Source: Spirochaetaceae bacterium (GTDB lineage: Bacteria; Spirochaetota; Spirochaetia; DSM-2461). Taken from it: a stretch of 24,217 nt of DNA. Shown in pieces: positions 7,764 to 15,172 of the stretch. Made by a program: the position numbers and the translations under genes. The first letter of the stretch is position 1. Every line of letters starts with the position of its first letter. Location: positions 1 to 24,217 of the forward strand of contig QKAI01000254.1 in assembly GCA_003246505.1 (NCBI GenBank). Reading direction: 5' to 3'. Under the pieces are notes generated by a model. The model saw only the letters and a program-made list of their open reading frames with translations. It ran no database searches and had not been told where the DNA came from.

Positions 7764-7779
7764 TTTGATTATAATCAAA
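7764..7779. promoter_or_regulatory. 16-bp perfect palindrome forming a bidirectional -10 region
   Basis: TTTGATTATAATCAAA is identical on both strands, and its centre reads TATAAT in both directions (plus 7770-7775, minus 7768-7773). It lies in the 68-base gap between the divergent genes at 7744 (-) and 7813 (+). On the minus strand CTTACA (plus 7791-7796) stands 17 bases from the -10; on the plus strand TTTCAA (7747-7752) does so with a poorer match. One site could thus set expression in both directions, or be a repressor-binding palindrome. Confidence 0.6.
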
Positions 7780-7812
7780 TGGAAGAAAATTGTAAGTAGG
7801 AAGTTCCATTTT

Positions 7813-8541
7813 ATGAAAGCACTGGTTCTGTCCGACATCCACGGGAACGCGGAGGCCCTCTCCACGGTCCTGAGGGACGCGGCAGGTTTGGGCTGGCAGG
7901 AGATCTGGTTCCTGGGGGATCTGTGCGGCTACGGGCCGAACAGCGTTCTCTGCCACCGGATCCTCAGCGAATACAAGGTTGTTTTCCTGACGGGGAATCA
8001 CGATCTTTACATGACCGGGGACATGGACAAGGACTATTTTTCCGACATGGCCCGGGTGGCGCTGATCATCGGGCGGGCCCATATGAGCCCGGAGCTGCTG
8101 AACTATCTCACCCTCTACCCTCCCCGGAATATCTACAGGGGCTTCGACCTGGTCCACGGCTGCCCCCTGGATCCGGCGGGGCAGTACATCCTCAGTTCCC
8201 GGGACGCCTTGATGAACCTGCCCAAGGCCCGGAAGAGGATCGTCCTCTACGGGCACAGCCACCTGCAGGAGTATTATGACCTGACCGACCCGAGAAACGT
8301 GGAGCACCATGTGCCCGCCGGGGAGACCATCAGCTTCAAGGGAAAGCGCATGATGATCAATCCGGGCAGCGTGGGGCAGCCCCGGGACGGGGACAACCGG
8401 GCGGCCTGGGGCCTCATCGACACGGGGAAGAAGGAGTTCACCTTCTCCCGGTCCGTTTACGACTTCACCGTCACACAGCAGAGGATGAAGGACCGGGGCT
8501 ACCCGGAATATCTGATACAGCGCCTGTCAGAGGGACGCTGA
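7813..8541 (+). CDS. Calcineurin-like metallophosphoesterase (YfcE/MJ0936 type)
   Basis: This 242-residue cytoplasmic phosphoesterase carries all the metal-binding motifs of the superfamily in order: DIHGN (8-12), GDLCGYGP (about 36-43), GNHD (about 62-65), an HG pair (about 118-119) and GHSH (about 151-154). The terminal NPGSVGQPR is typical of the MJ0936/YfcE group, which hydrolyse phosphodiesters or small phosphorylated compounds with two metal ions. The natural substrate is unknown. The start is the ATG at 7813, with AGGAAG 9 bases upstream and the phosphoesterase core beginning at residue 2. An in-frame upstream ATG at 7765 would fall inside the promoter palindrome and is rejected. deoD follows 15 bases later, probably in the same operon. 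Confidence 0.92.
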   Translation: MKALVLSDIHGNAEALSTVLRDAAGLGWQEIWFLGDLCGYGPNSVLCHRILSEYKVVFLTGNHDLYMTGDMDKDYFSDMARVALIIGRAHMSPELLNYLTLYPPRNIYRGFDLVHGCPLDPAGQYILSSRDALMNLPKARKRIVLYGHSHLQEYYDLTDPRNVEHHVPAGETISFKGKRMMINPGSVGQPRDGDNRAAWGLIDTGKKEFTFSRSVYDFTVTQQRMKDRGYPEYLIQRLSEGR

Positions 8542-8556
8542 GCAAGGAGGAATTAC

Positions 8557-9261
8557 ATGAGCATTCACATCGGCGCTCCGGAAGGGGCCATCGCGGAAAC
8601 GGTACTGATGCCGGGGGATCCCTTGCGGGCCCGGTTCGTGGCGGAGAATTTCCTGGAGAATCCGGTCTGCTACAACGAGGTCCGGGGCATGTACGGCTAC
8701 ACGGGAACCTTCGGGGGCAAAAGGATATCCGTCCAGGGGAGCGGCATGGGACAGCCTTCCCTCTCCATCTACGTGAACGAGCTTTTCCGGGATTACGGGG
8801 TCAAGCGGATCATGCGCATCGGCTCCTGCGGCTCCCTGCAGAGGGACGTGAAGATCCGGGACATCGTGGTGGCCATGAGCGCCAGCACGGACAGCAGTAT
8901 GAACGACATCACCTTCCGGGGCATGCACTTCGCCCCCACCGCCCACTGGGGCCTCTTCGCCCGGGCGGAGCGGGCAGCGGAAAAGCTGGGAATCCCCTTC
9001 CACGGGGGAAACATCCTCTCCTCGGACATCTTTTACAACAACGATCCGGAGGAGTGGAAGATCTGGTCCTCCCACGGGGTCCTGGCGGTGGAAATGGAGA
9101 CAGCCGCCCTCTACACCCTGGCGGCGAAGTACGGCAGGGAGGCCCTGACCATTCTTACGGTGAGCGACTCCCTGGTGACCGGGGAAGCCACCACAAGCGA
9201 GGAGAGGGAGAAAACCTTCACGGCCATGATGAAGCTGGCCCTGGAGACGGCGGCGGGCTGA
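8557..9261 (+). CDS. deoD: Purine-nucleoside phosphorylase DeoD
   Basis: The protein has 234 residues, the length of DeoD-type purine-nucleoside phosphorylases, which split (deoxy)nucleosides with phosphate into base and (deoxy)ribose-1-phosphate in the cytoplasm. It aligns along its length with the E. coli enzyme as I remember it: LMPGDPLRARFVAENFLENP, VRGMYGYTGTF, GSGMGQPSLSIY, RIGSCGSL (phosphate loop), AVEMETAALY (nucleoside ribose contact) and TVSDSL (catalytic Asp in the SD pair; E. coli has SDH). An ideal ribosome binding site AAGGAGG (8544-8550) precedes the ATG. It follows the phosphoesterase by 15 bases and is followed by the DUF2784 gene after 3 bases, so the three probably form one operon. 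Confidence 0.95.
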   Translation: MSIHIGAPEGAIAETVLMPGDPLRARFVAENFLENPVCYNEVRGMYGYTGTFGGKRISVQGSGMGQPSLSIYVNELFRDYGVKRIMRIGSCGSLQRDVKIRDIVVAMSASTDSSMNDITFRGMHFAPTAHWGLFARAERAAEKLGIPFHGGNILSSDIFYNNDPEEWKIWSSHGVLAVEMETAALYTLAAKYGREALTILTVSDSLVTGEATTSEEREKTFTAMMKLALETAAG

Positions 9262-9264
9262 TCG

Positions 9265-9678
9265 GTGGAATCCCCCGGCGCTTTTCTGGCCGATACCATC
9301 CTCTTCGTCCACTCCCTCTATGTCGCCTTTACCCTGGGGGGAGCGTTCCTCATCCTGGCGGGGGGATTCCTGAAGTGGCACTGGGTGAGAAACAGGGTAT
9401 TCCGGCTACTCCATCTGGCGGCGGTTCTCTTCGTCGCCCTGGAATCCCTCTTGGGAGTGGACTGCTTTCTTACCCGATGGGAGTACGCCCTGAGAGCCGG
9501 GGCCGGTCAATTCACCGGCGGGGACATTTCCTTCGTCGGGAGGATCATAGGCTCATTGATCTACATCGAGCTGCCCGATTGGGGCTTTGTGCTCCTCTAC
9601 TCCGGGTTCGCCCTGTTCATTCTGGTCCTCTACCTGCTCTTCCCGCCGGAGAAAGGCCCCGGACCCCGGGGCGATTGA
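9265..9678 (+). CDS. DUF2784-family small membrane protein
   Basis: This 137-residue integral membrane protein of unknown function resembles DUF2784. It has four hydrophobic segments (about 9-32, 46-65, 90-100 and 104-126) and the motif RLLHLAAVLFVALESLLGVD followed by CFLTRWEYALR. The latter is the family's Leu-Thr-x-Trp-Glu signature next to a Cys. It starts at a GTG (9265-9267) three bases after the deoD stop, so translation is probably coupled to deoD. Its TGA at 9676-9678 lies one base from the end of the convergent lipoprotein gene, leaving no room for a separate terminator. No link to nucleoside metabolism is evident beyond position. Confidence 0.8.
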   Translation: MESPGAFLADTILFVHSLYVAFTLGGAFLILAGGFLKWHWVRNRVFRLLHLAAVLFVALESLLGVDCFLTRWEYALRAGAGQFTGGDISFVGRIIGSLIYIELPDWGFVLLYSGFALFILVLYLLFPPEKGPGPRGD

Positions 9679-9679
9679 G

Positions 9680-10705
9680 CTACTCCGCCCGGAGGGGATA
9701 GTAGTCGGTCCAGACGTACTTGCCCCCGGCCAGGTCGTCCGGGGTCTCCTCCGGATCCCGCCCGGAGAGGATGGCCCCGGCCAGATCCACGATCGCCCCC
9801 GCCTGGGAGGTGCTGTCGTTGATGACCGTGCCGAACAGGGTTCCCCTTTCTATGGCCTCTATGGCTTCGGAAAGCCCGTCGATGCCCACCACGGGGATCC
9901 AGTCCGGATCGGTCCGGTCGATACGCCCGTTGCCGTTGCCGTCATGGAAAAAGCCCCTTTCTCCCATACGCTCGATAGCCCCCAGGGCCATCTCGTCGTT
10001 GTTGGCGAAGACCACCTCCAGGATATCCCCGTGGAGATTCAGCACCTCCTCCATCTTGTCGTAGGCTTCCTTGCGGTTCCAGTTGGCGATGACCGAGGTG
10101 AGCAGTTCGAAGGAGAATCCCTCCCGGCTCAGGGTATCCCGCACCTCCCGGGTGCGGATTTCCGAATCCTGGTGGCTCTGCTCCCCCCGGATGATCACCC
10201 CCTGGATAATCCCGTCACCGTTCCTGTCGAAGCGGTTCAGACGCTTCGGATCCCCCCCGAAGAGGGAGATGATCATGCGGGCCTGCATCTGCCCGGCCTG
10301 CTCCGCCGTGGCCCCCACGTAGAAGCACCGGTCCCAGAGCACCAGGTCCCGCTCCAGGGGCTGGCGGTTGAAAAAGATGACCGGGATGTTTTCGGCCCGG
10401 AATTTGCGGATGATCGCATGGGCCCCGAGCCGGTCAACCGGATTGATGATGGCCAGATCCACCGGGTCTTCGAGCATCCCCTCTATCTGTTCGTTCTGCA
10501 CGACCTGGGAATTCTGGGCGTCGTACACCACGGGGCGGTAGATTGTCCGGTCGAACTGGGAGAGCATCTCCGCATTAAGCCCCTGGACGAAGGGGTCCTC
10601 CCCGTTGTAGAGGAAGATGCCCACCCGTTTCTCCCCCTTCACGCACTGGGTGAGAAGGGGCAGGGCCAGGATGAGGAGGAGAGCCCGGACATATCCTTTC
10701 CTCAC
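9680..10705 (-). CDS. MglB-like sugar-binding lipoprotein, predicted sensor component of a kinase operon
   Basis: This 341-residue periplasmic-binding protein has a lipoprotein-type signal (LPLLTQC, Cys21; Gln at -1 is unusual, though spirochaete lipoboxes are relaxed). It keeps the hexose-contact residues of MglB: D37 and F39, N113, H178/D180/R184, W209, N235/N236, D276 and N296. It also has the calcium loop DRNGDGIIQ (160-168) with E182. Between the NND strand and the D276 strand it carries an extra EF-hand-like loop, DGNGNGRIDRTD (255-266), absent from the MglB at 5976-6986. The GTG start overlaps the kinase stop (GTGA) and has AGGAGG upstream. There are no permease or ATPase genes beside it. 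By analogy with XylFII-LytS-YesN of clostridia, it probably presents sugar to the kinase rather than to a transporter. Family is certain; role is inferred. Confidence 0.88.
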   Translation of the reverse strand: MRKGYVRALLLILALPLLTQCVKGEKRVGIFLYNGEDPFVQGLNAEMLSQFDRTIYRPVVYDAQNSQVVQNEQIEGMLEDPVDLAIINPVDRLGAHAIIRKFRAENIPVIFFNRQPLERDLVLWDRCFYVGATAEQAGQMQARMIISLFGGDPKRLNRFDRNGDGIIQGVIIRGEQSHQDSEIRTREVRDTLSREGFSFELLTSVIANWNRKEAYDKMEEVLNLHGDILEVVFANNDEMALGAIERMGERGFFHDGNGNGRIDRTDPDWIPVVGIDGLSEAIEAIERGTLFGTVINDSTSQAGAIVDLAGAILSGRDPEETPDDLAGGKYVWTDYYPLRAE

Positions 10706-12403
10706 GGGAGCCTCCTCGGAAAGGGAAGCATCAGGGTGACCCGGGTCATCTCGTCCAGCTCGCTCTCCATGATCAGGTCCGCCTTCTCCCCATAGTAGAT
10801 TTTCAGCCTCTGATAGACATTGCTCAGTCCGACCCCCTCCTTGCGCTCCGGATCCTTTATTCCCTTCATGATCTCCCCTATCCGCTCCCGGCTTATGCCG
10901 TAGCCCGTGTTCTCCACTTCGAAAACCAGAAATTCCCCCTTCAGGTAGCTCCTTATGGTGATGATCCCCTTCTCGTCGTCCGCCTCCCCTCCCCCGTGGT
11001 AGATGGCGTTCTCCACCAGGGGCTGGAGGATCAGCTTCATGACCTGGTAGCCGTAGACCTGCCGGTCGATCTCCAGGCGGTATTCGAATTTGTCCACGTA
11101 GCGGATGCGCTGGATGGTCAGGTAGTTCTCGATGTGGGCGATCTCGTCCTCCACGGGAATGAAGTTCTTCCCCCGGGAGATGCTGATGCGGAAGAACCGG
11201 GCCAGGGCCACCACGGTGGTGACCACGTCCCGGTTCCGGTTGTTCTCCGCCAGCCAGACGATGGAATCCAGGGTGTTGTAGAGGAAGTGGGGGTTGATCT
11301 GGTTCTGCAGGGCGGCCAGCTCGTTCTTGCGCTTGTCCCGCTGTTCGTTCACCACCGTGTCCATGAGGGAGCGGATCCTCTCCAGCATCTCGTTGAAGGC
11401 CCGTCCCAGGTGGATGATCTCCTTCTGCCCCGAAACCTCCACGGGGGTGAAGAAGTCCCCCTCCTCCATGCGGGACATGGCCTTCTCCAGCTGGTAGAGG
11501 GGGCCGGAGATGCGCCGGGAAATGAAAGCCCCCACCATGAGGGAGATGAAAAGGCTGGCGAAGAAGATGACGATGAGAAGCTGCAGGTTCCGGTCCCGGG
11601 CCCGGGCCAGTTCGTTGATATTGCTCATGGTGATGATCCGCCAGCGGGTCTGGATGAGGGTGTTCGAGTTCAGGTACATCTCCCGGGAGTTTAGCTGGAC
11701 ACGGGCCCCGCCGAAGTAGTGGCTCCGGGCCAGGCGGAGGCTGAAGAAGTAGTCCGGGGACTCCTCGGGGAGGGTGGAGTAGATGAGGGAGTCGTCATCC
11801 CCCAGGATCAGAAGATGCCCCCCCTCTCCCAGATTCGTCTGGATGGACAGCTCCTCTATGGCCTGGAAGTCCAGATTGATGAGGAAGATGCCCCGCTGTT
11901 CCGTGCGGTCCTCCATGAAGGTGACCATTTTGCCCACCGAGGGTCCCCTCCCCCATTTCGTGGGGGGGGGAGAAGTGGTAGATGGAGTCGTCAGCCAGGG
12001 CCCGGACCGCCCAGAAGCCGTCCTGAACCGGATCCCTCCGGCCCACGGCGATAAGCTCCTCCCCGCCCAGATCGTAGAGGGTGATGGAGGCGATGTCCCG
12101 GTTGCTGTCCACCCCCAGGGCGAAGGTGCGACCCAGGTCCGCCCCGGAACTGGCCAGGTCCTTCTCCATGAGGGTCAGCTGGAGATAGTTCGCCGTCTCC
12201 ACCACCCGGTTGATGTAGTTCTCGTAGTTCAGGATGATCTGCTTGTTGATCTCCCGGGCCTGGCTCTCCACCAGGGACCGGGTCGACCGGGAGAAGGAGC
12301 TCATGTAGAAGAGACTGGAGACGAGGAGGGACACGGCCACCATGGCCACGGTGACCGCCAGAATGCTCTGCCTTATGGTCAGGTTATGAAAGAGCTTCTT
12401 CAC
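10702..12403 (-). CDS. YesM/LytS-type sensor histidine kinase, frameshifted in this sequence
   Basis: The gene reads as two frames. The N-terminal frame runs from a GTG at 12403, and the C-terminal frame ends at the TGA at 10702. They join at a run of nine C (plus 11962-11970 as G): removing one C gives a continuous 566-residue protein. Order: membrane helix (about 13-33), periplasmic Cache-like domain, second helix (about 272-294), HAMP, then the His-kinase domain with the phospho-acceptor in QNQINPHFLYNTLDS (H372), N-box LQPLVENAIYHG (N465) and G-box EGVGLSNVYQRL. These are hallmarks of the YesM family, partners of AraC-type regulators. Its start overlaps the regulator gene by 20 bases and its end overlaps the lipoprotein gene. 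As sequenced, the product would stop before the second membrane helix. A sequence error is possible. Confidence 0.88.
11962..11970 (-). repeat. Nine-base C homopolymer at the kinase frameshift
   Basis: The minus strand has C9 within the codons TCC CCC CCC CAC. Eight C would join the frames as F-S-P-P-T-K-W-G-R-G-P-S-V-G-K. This is a typical spot for slippage in replication, transcription or sequencing. Confidence 0.85.
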
Positions 12404-13989
12404 GGTACTTCTTGGGGGAAACCCCCAGGGATTTCTTGAAGCTGTGGCTGAAGTAGTACACGTCGTTATAGCCGCATCGCCCGGCGATGTCCACGATCTT
12501 GTCCCCGGTCAGCCGCAGAAGCTCGCAGGCCCTGTCCATGCGCACCTTCGTCAGATATTTGACAAAGGTGGTGTCCAGGTTCTTGCGGAAGAGAAGGCTC
12601 AGGTAGGAGACGCTGATGCCCAGCTCCTCGCACACGTCGTCCAGGGAGAGGCGGGGGTCGCTGAAGTTCTGTTCCACCATGTGAACCGCCCGGTCCAGGA
12701 TCTTCTGGGTCCCGGTCCGGCGGGTGTCCAGGTTCCACTCCCGCAGAGAGGACCCAGTCGAAGACCTGCTCCAGGGAGCGCAGGCGTATCAGCTTTTCCA
12801 GCACGTCCTCCCCGGCGATGGCATTCAGATCGACCCCGACGAAGGCGGCGTACTTGACGAGCACGTCCACCAGGTTCACCGCGTACATGCGGAAGTTGGC
12901 CCCCCCCTTGAAATCCCGGAGCCCGGCCAGTTTAAGCGACTCCAGGAGGTCCCGCACCTCCAGGTCCGTCCCGAAGCGGATCGTCTGCTCCAGGGTCTTG
13001 ATCTCCCCCTCGGAGAGGGTCAGGATGGAGGGGGATCCCGTTTTGCCGTCCAGCTGATCGATATAGACGATACGCCCCGCGTTGAGGAAGCGGCTGTGCT
13101 CCAGGGCTTTGGAGGACTCCTCGTAGGCCAGGGCGAGCTGGCGGAAGTGGCTCCGGAGCCGGCTGATGCCGATGTTGACCCGCAGGGAGAGGAATTTCTC
13201 GGCCAGTTTGACGATCTCGAAGAAAACCGGGTCGATCTCCTTGAGGAAGAGTTTGTTCTTCTGCTCTATGAGAAAGAAGATCCCCTCGGAGAACCGGAAG
13301 GATTTGAAGGGAAAGCCCCGCCTTTCCAGAGTCGTGCCTATGAGGGAGCGCAGGGCGTGCTTCATCCTCTCGAATTCGCGCAGGTCCCGGGCGTCCCCGT
13401 CGTTCTCAACCTGGACCTGGGCCACCAGATAGCTTACCCCGTCCAGTTCGACTCCGCAGGCGCGGAGATCCTCCTGGGCCTGCTGCTGGGAGCGGCCGGA
13501 TGAGACCAGAAAGGAGGTGAAGCTGTTGTCCATGAGAAGGGGCAGATTCTCCTCGTAACTTTTCTGGAGCCTCTCCAGATTGTACTTTTCCTTGAACTCC
13601 CGGTCCAGCTCCCCCTTGAGCCGGGTGAGGAAGCGGGAGATATCCTCCTGGGTGACCGGTTTGGTCAGATAGCTGGAGACGTTCAGTTCTATGGCTTCCC
13701 GGGCGTATTCGAATTCGTCGTAGCCCGAGATGAAGGCAACCCGCACCGTGGGATAGTCCCGGCGAATCAGGGAGGCCAGCTCGATGCCGTCGATGAAGGG
13801 CATGCGGATATCGGTAAGGACCACCGCGGGGGAGAGCTTTTCGATCAGCTCAAGGGCGTCGTAGCCGTTTCCGGCGGTGCCCACGATGACGAACCCGCTC
13901 TCCTCGGAAATCTTGGAGGAAATGCGTCCCCGCACCTCATCCTCATCGTCGACCAGAATAATCCTGTAAAGACCGTTACCCTCTGCCAT
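12384..13989 (-). CDS. YesN-type response regulator (receiver + AraC helix-turn-helix), frameshifted in this sequence
   Basis: The N-terminal frame has a receiver domain: acidic pair D14/D15 in VDDEDE, phospho-acceptor D60 in VVLTDIRMP and K110 in YLTKPV. A long linker of about 300 residues follows, as in YesN proteins. The AraC-type DNA-binding domain lies in another frame ending at the TAA at 12384, with LSLDDVCEELGISVSYLSLL and GYNDVYYFSHSFKKSLGVSP. The frames meet at a (CT)3 repeat (plus 12745-12750). One base less, or one more CT, restores a protein of 534-535 residues. Start: the ATG at 13989 is preferred over an in-frame GTG at 14013, because TACAAT lies 6 bases before it, making the mRNA leaderless. 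It is first in the regulator-kinase-lipoprotein operon and divergent from marR. As sequenced, the product would lack DNA binding. Confidence 0.88.
12745..12750 (-). repeat. (CT)3 dinucleotide repeat at the response-regulator frameshift
   Basis: The minus strand reads GTCCTCTCTGCGG across the point where the coding frame changes. Adding one CT unit gives DWVLSLREWN and deleting one base gives DWVLLREWN; both continue into the helix-turn-helix frame. The exact position of the lesion is uncertain by a few bases. Confidence 0.6.
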
Positions 13990-13995
13990 GTCCCT

Positions 13996-14024
13996 ATTGT
14001 AGTCGTTTTTCACGGTTAGGGCCA
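13996..14024 (-). promoter_or_regulatory. Candidate leaderless promoter of the response-regulator operon
   Basis: On the minus strand TACAAT (plus 13996-14001, 5 of 6 to the -10 consensus) ends 6 bases before the ATG at 13989. Seventeen bases upstream, TGGCCC (plus 14019-14024) is only a poor -35, so activation by a regulator may be needed. The gap to the divergent marR gene is short, and the two promoters are nearly back to back. Confidence 0.4.
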
Positions 14025-14035
14025 GGAGTTTTTTC

Positions 14036-14070
14036 TTGACATACTACTAGTTAGTAATTAAATTGAAACC
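14036..14070 (+). promoter_or_regulatory. marR promoter with overlapping inverted repeat; leaderless start
   Basis: TTGACA (14036-14041), a 17-base spacer and TAAATT (14059-14064, 4 of 6) end 6 bases before the ATG at 14071. There is no Shine-Dalgarno sequence. The inverted repeat TACTA (14042-14046) / TAGTA (14052-14056) starts right after the -35, as expected for an autorepressing MarR protein. A T-rich run with TTCTTGACA is shared with the tetR promoter. Confidence 0.5.
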
Positions 14071-14532
14071 ATGAAACAGAGAGACAGGGACTACGGCCAA
14101 GAGGCGAATCGCTATCTGAGGCTGGAGATCGGCATAACGAGGAATTACCTGGAGGGGGAGAGGCGCATGATGGCCTTCCTCAAGGGATACGGCCTGACCA
14201 TGGCCCAGTTCGGGGTCCTGGAGGCGCTCTACCACCTGGGGGAGATGAAAGTGGGCGATCTGATCGAAAAAACCCTCAACACCAACGGGAATATGACCGT
14301 GGTCCTGAAGAATCTGGAACGGGACGGGATGGTGACCCGCAAGTGCGACGAAGGGGACAGGCGGGCGAGCATCATCGCCGTCACCCCGGAAGGGGCAGCC
14401 CTGGTGGAAAAGATTTTCCCGGCCCACCTGGAGAATCTGGAGAAGCGTTACGCCCCCCTGAGCGGCGGGGAGATGGATCAGCTGGCCCATCTTTTGAAAA
14501 AGCTGGGGGGAAGGGCGAAGGCCGATAGTTGA
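14071..14532 (+). CDS. MarR-family transcriptional regulator
   Basis: The protein has 153 residues, usual for MarR regulators, which are dimeric winged-helix repressors that often sense phenolics, quinones or oxidants. The core is visible: GLTMAQFGVLEALYHLGEMK (about 44-63), recognition region VGDLIEKTLNTNGNMTVVLK, and the wing with LERDGMVTRKCDEGDRRASI (about 80-105), where D-x-R-R is the family hallmark. The single Cys in the wing (RKCDEGDRR) could be redox-sensitive, but this is speculative. The start at 14071 lies 6 bases after a -10-like hexamer and has no ribosome binding site. A nitroreductase gene follows after 22 bases; the pair resembles the MhqR/nitroreductase arrangement in which the MarR protein represses its detoxifying neighbour. 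Confidence 0.93.
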   Translation: MKQRDRDYGQEANRYLRLEIGITRNYLEGERRMMAFLKGYGLTMAQFGVLEALYHLGEMKVGDLIEKTLNTNGNMTVVLKNLERDGMVTRKCDEGDRRASIIAVTPEGAALVEKIFPAHLENLEKRYAPLSGGEMDQLAHLLKKLGGRAKADS

Positions 14533-14554
14533 AGCCCAAGGGGCAGGAGGATTT

Positions 14555-15163
14555 ATGAACGGCACCCTATTTACGGAAAGAAGGAGCGTCGGCAGTTTCG
14601 ACGCCTCCCAGTCACTGGACAGGGAGAAGCTCAAGGCCATTGTGGATCTGGCGGGAAACGCCCCCTCGGCTTTCAATCTGGAGCCCTGGCGGATTATCGC
14701 CGTCGGTTCGGAGGAGGGCAAGGAGAGGCTTTTCGAAAGAGCCAACCGACAGCCCAAAATCAAGGAAGCCCCCTACGATCTGATCATCGTCGGGGACAGG
14801 GAGGGCTACGGCCCCCAGAATCCCGCCTGGGAGGAGCTGAAAAGCCTTGCCGGAGAGGAAGGGGCGAAGAGATCCATCGGGGCCGCCGCCCGTCTTTACG
14901 GCTCCTCCGAGGAGCGGAAGATCAAGTTCGCCGAAAGCAACGGGGGCCTACTGGCCATGAGCCTCATGTACGCCGCCCAGGCCTACGGGGTGGATTCCCA
15001 TCCCATGAGCGGTATCGATTTTGAGGGAATCGCCGAAGAATTCGGTTTGAAGGAGGGGGAGCATGTGGTCATGGTCATCGCCCTGGGATACCGGGACACC
15101 TCCACGGCCCTCAGGCCCCGGAGAAAGCGGAAAGACTATGAAACCCTCGTGGAAGAGGTTTAG
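14555..15163 (+). CDS. Nitroreductase-family protein
   Basis: This 202-residue protein is of the FMN-dependent nitroreductase family, which reduce nitro compounds, quinones or flavins with NAD(P)H in the cytoplasm. Family features include an early FTERRSVGSFD (FMN phosphate region, residues about 6-16), NAPSAFNLEPWRIIAV (about 35-50; the S-x-x-N-x-x-P-W pattern) and the C-terminal VVMVIALGYRD with a basic tail RPRRKRKDY. The mid-region AESNGGLLAMSLMYAAQAYG with SHPMSGID matches the dimer/active-site helix. It has a good ribosome binding site, AGGAGG (14545-14550). It lies 22 bases after marR and is probably repressed by it. It ends 9 bases from the convergent MFS gene. Confidence 0.92.
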   Translation: MNGTLFTERRSVGSFDASQSLDREKLKAIVDLAGNAPSAFNLEPWRIIAVGSEEGKERLFERANRQPKIKEAPYDLIIVGDREGYGPQNPAWEELKSLAGEEGAKRSIGAAARLYGSSEERKIKFAESNGGLLAMSLMYAAQAYGVDSHPMSGIDFEGIAEEFGLKEGEHVVMVIALGYRDTSTALRPRRKRKDYETLVEEV

Positions 15164-15172
15164 GGGAACCGA

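Noticed and set aside
9587..10795. 402-codon open frame on the plus strand opposite the binding lipoprotein
   Set aside because: It overlaps the end of the DUF2784 gene and runs antisense to a well-supported MglB homologue; the translation is low-complexity.
11962..12750. Programmed ribosomal frameshifting as the first explanation for the two broken genes
   Set aside because: No slippery heptamer with a stimulating structure or internal ribosome binding site was recognised, and YesM/YesN families are not known to use recoding. Slippage at repeats, mutation or sequence error is simpler.
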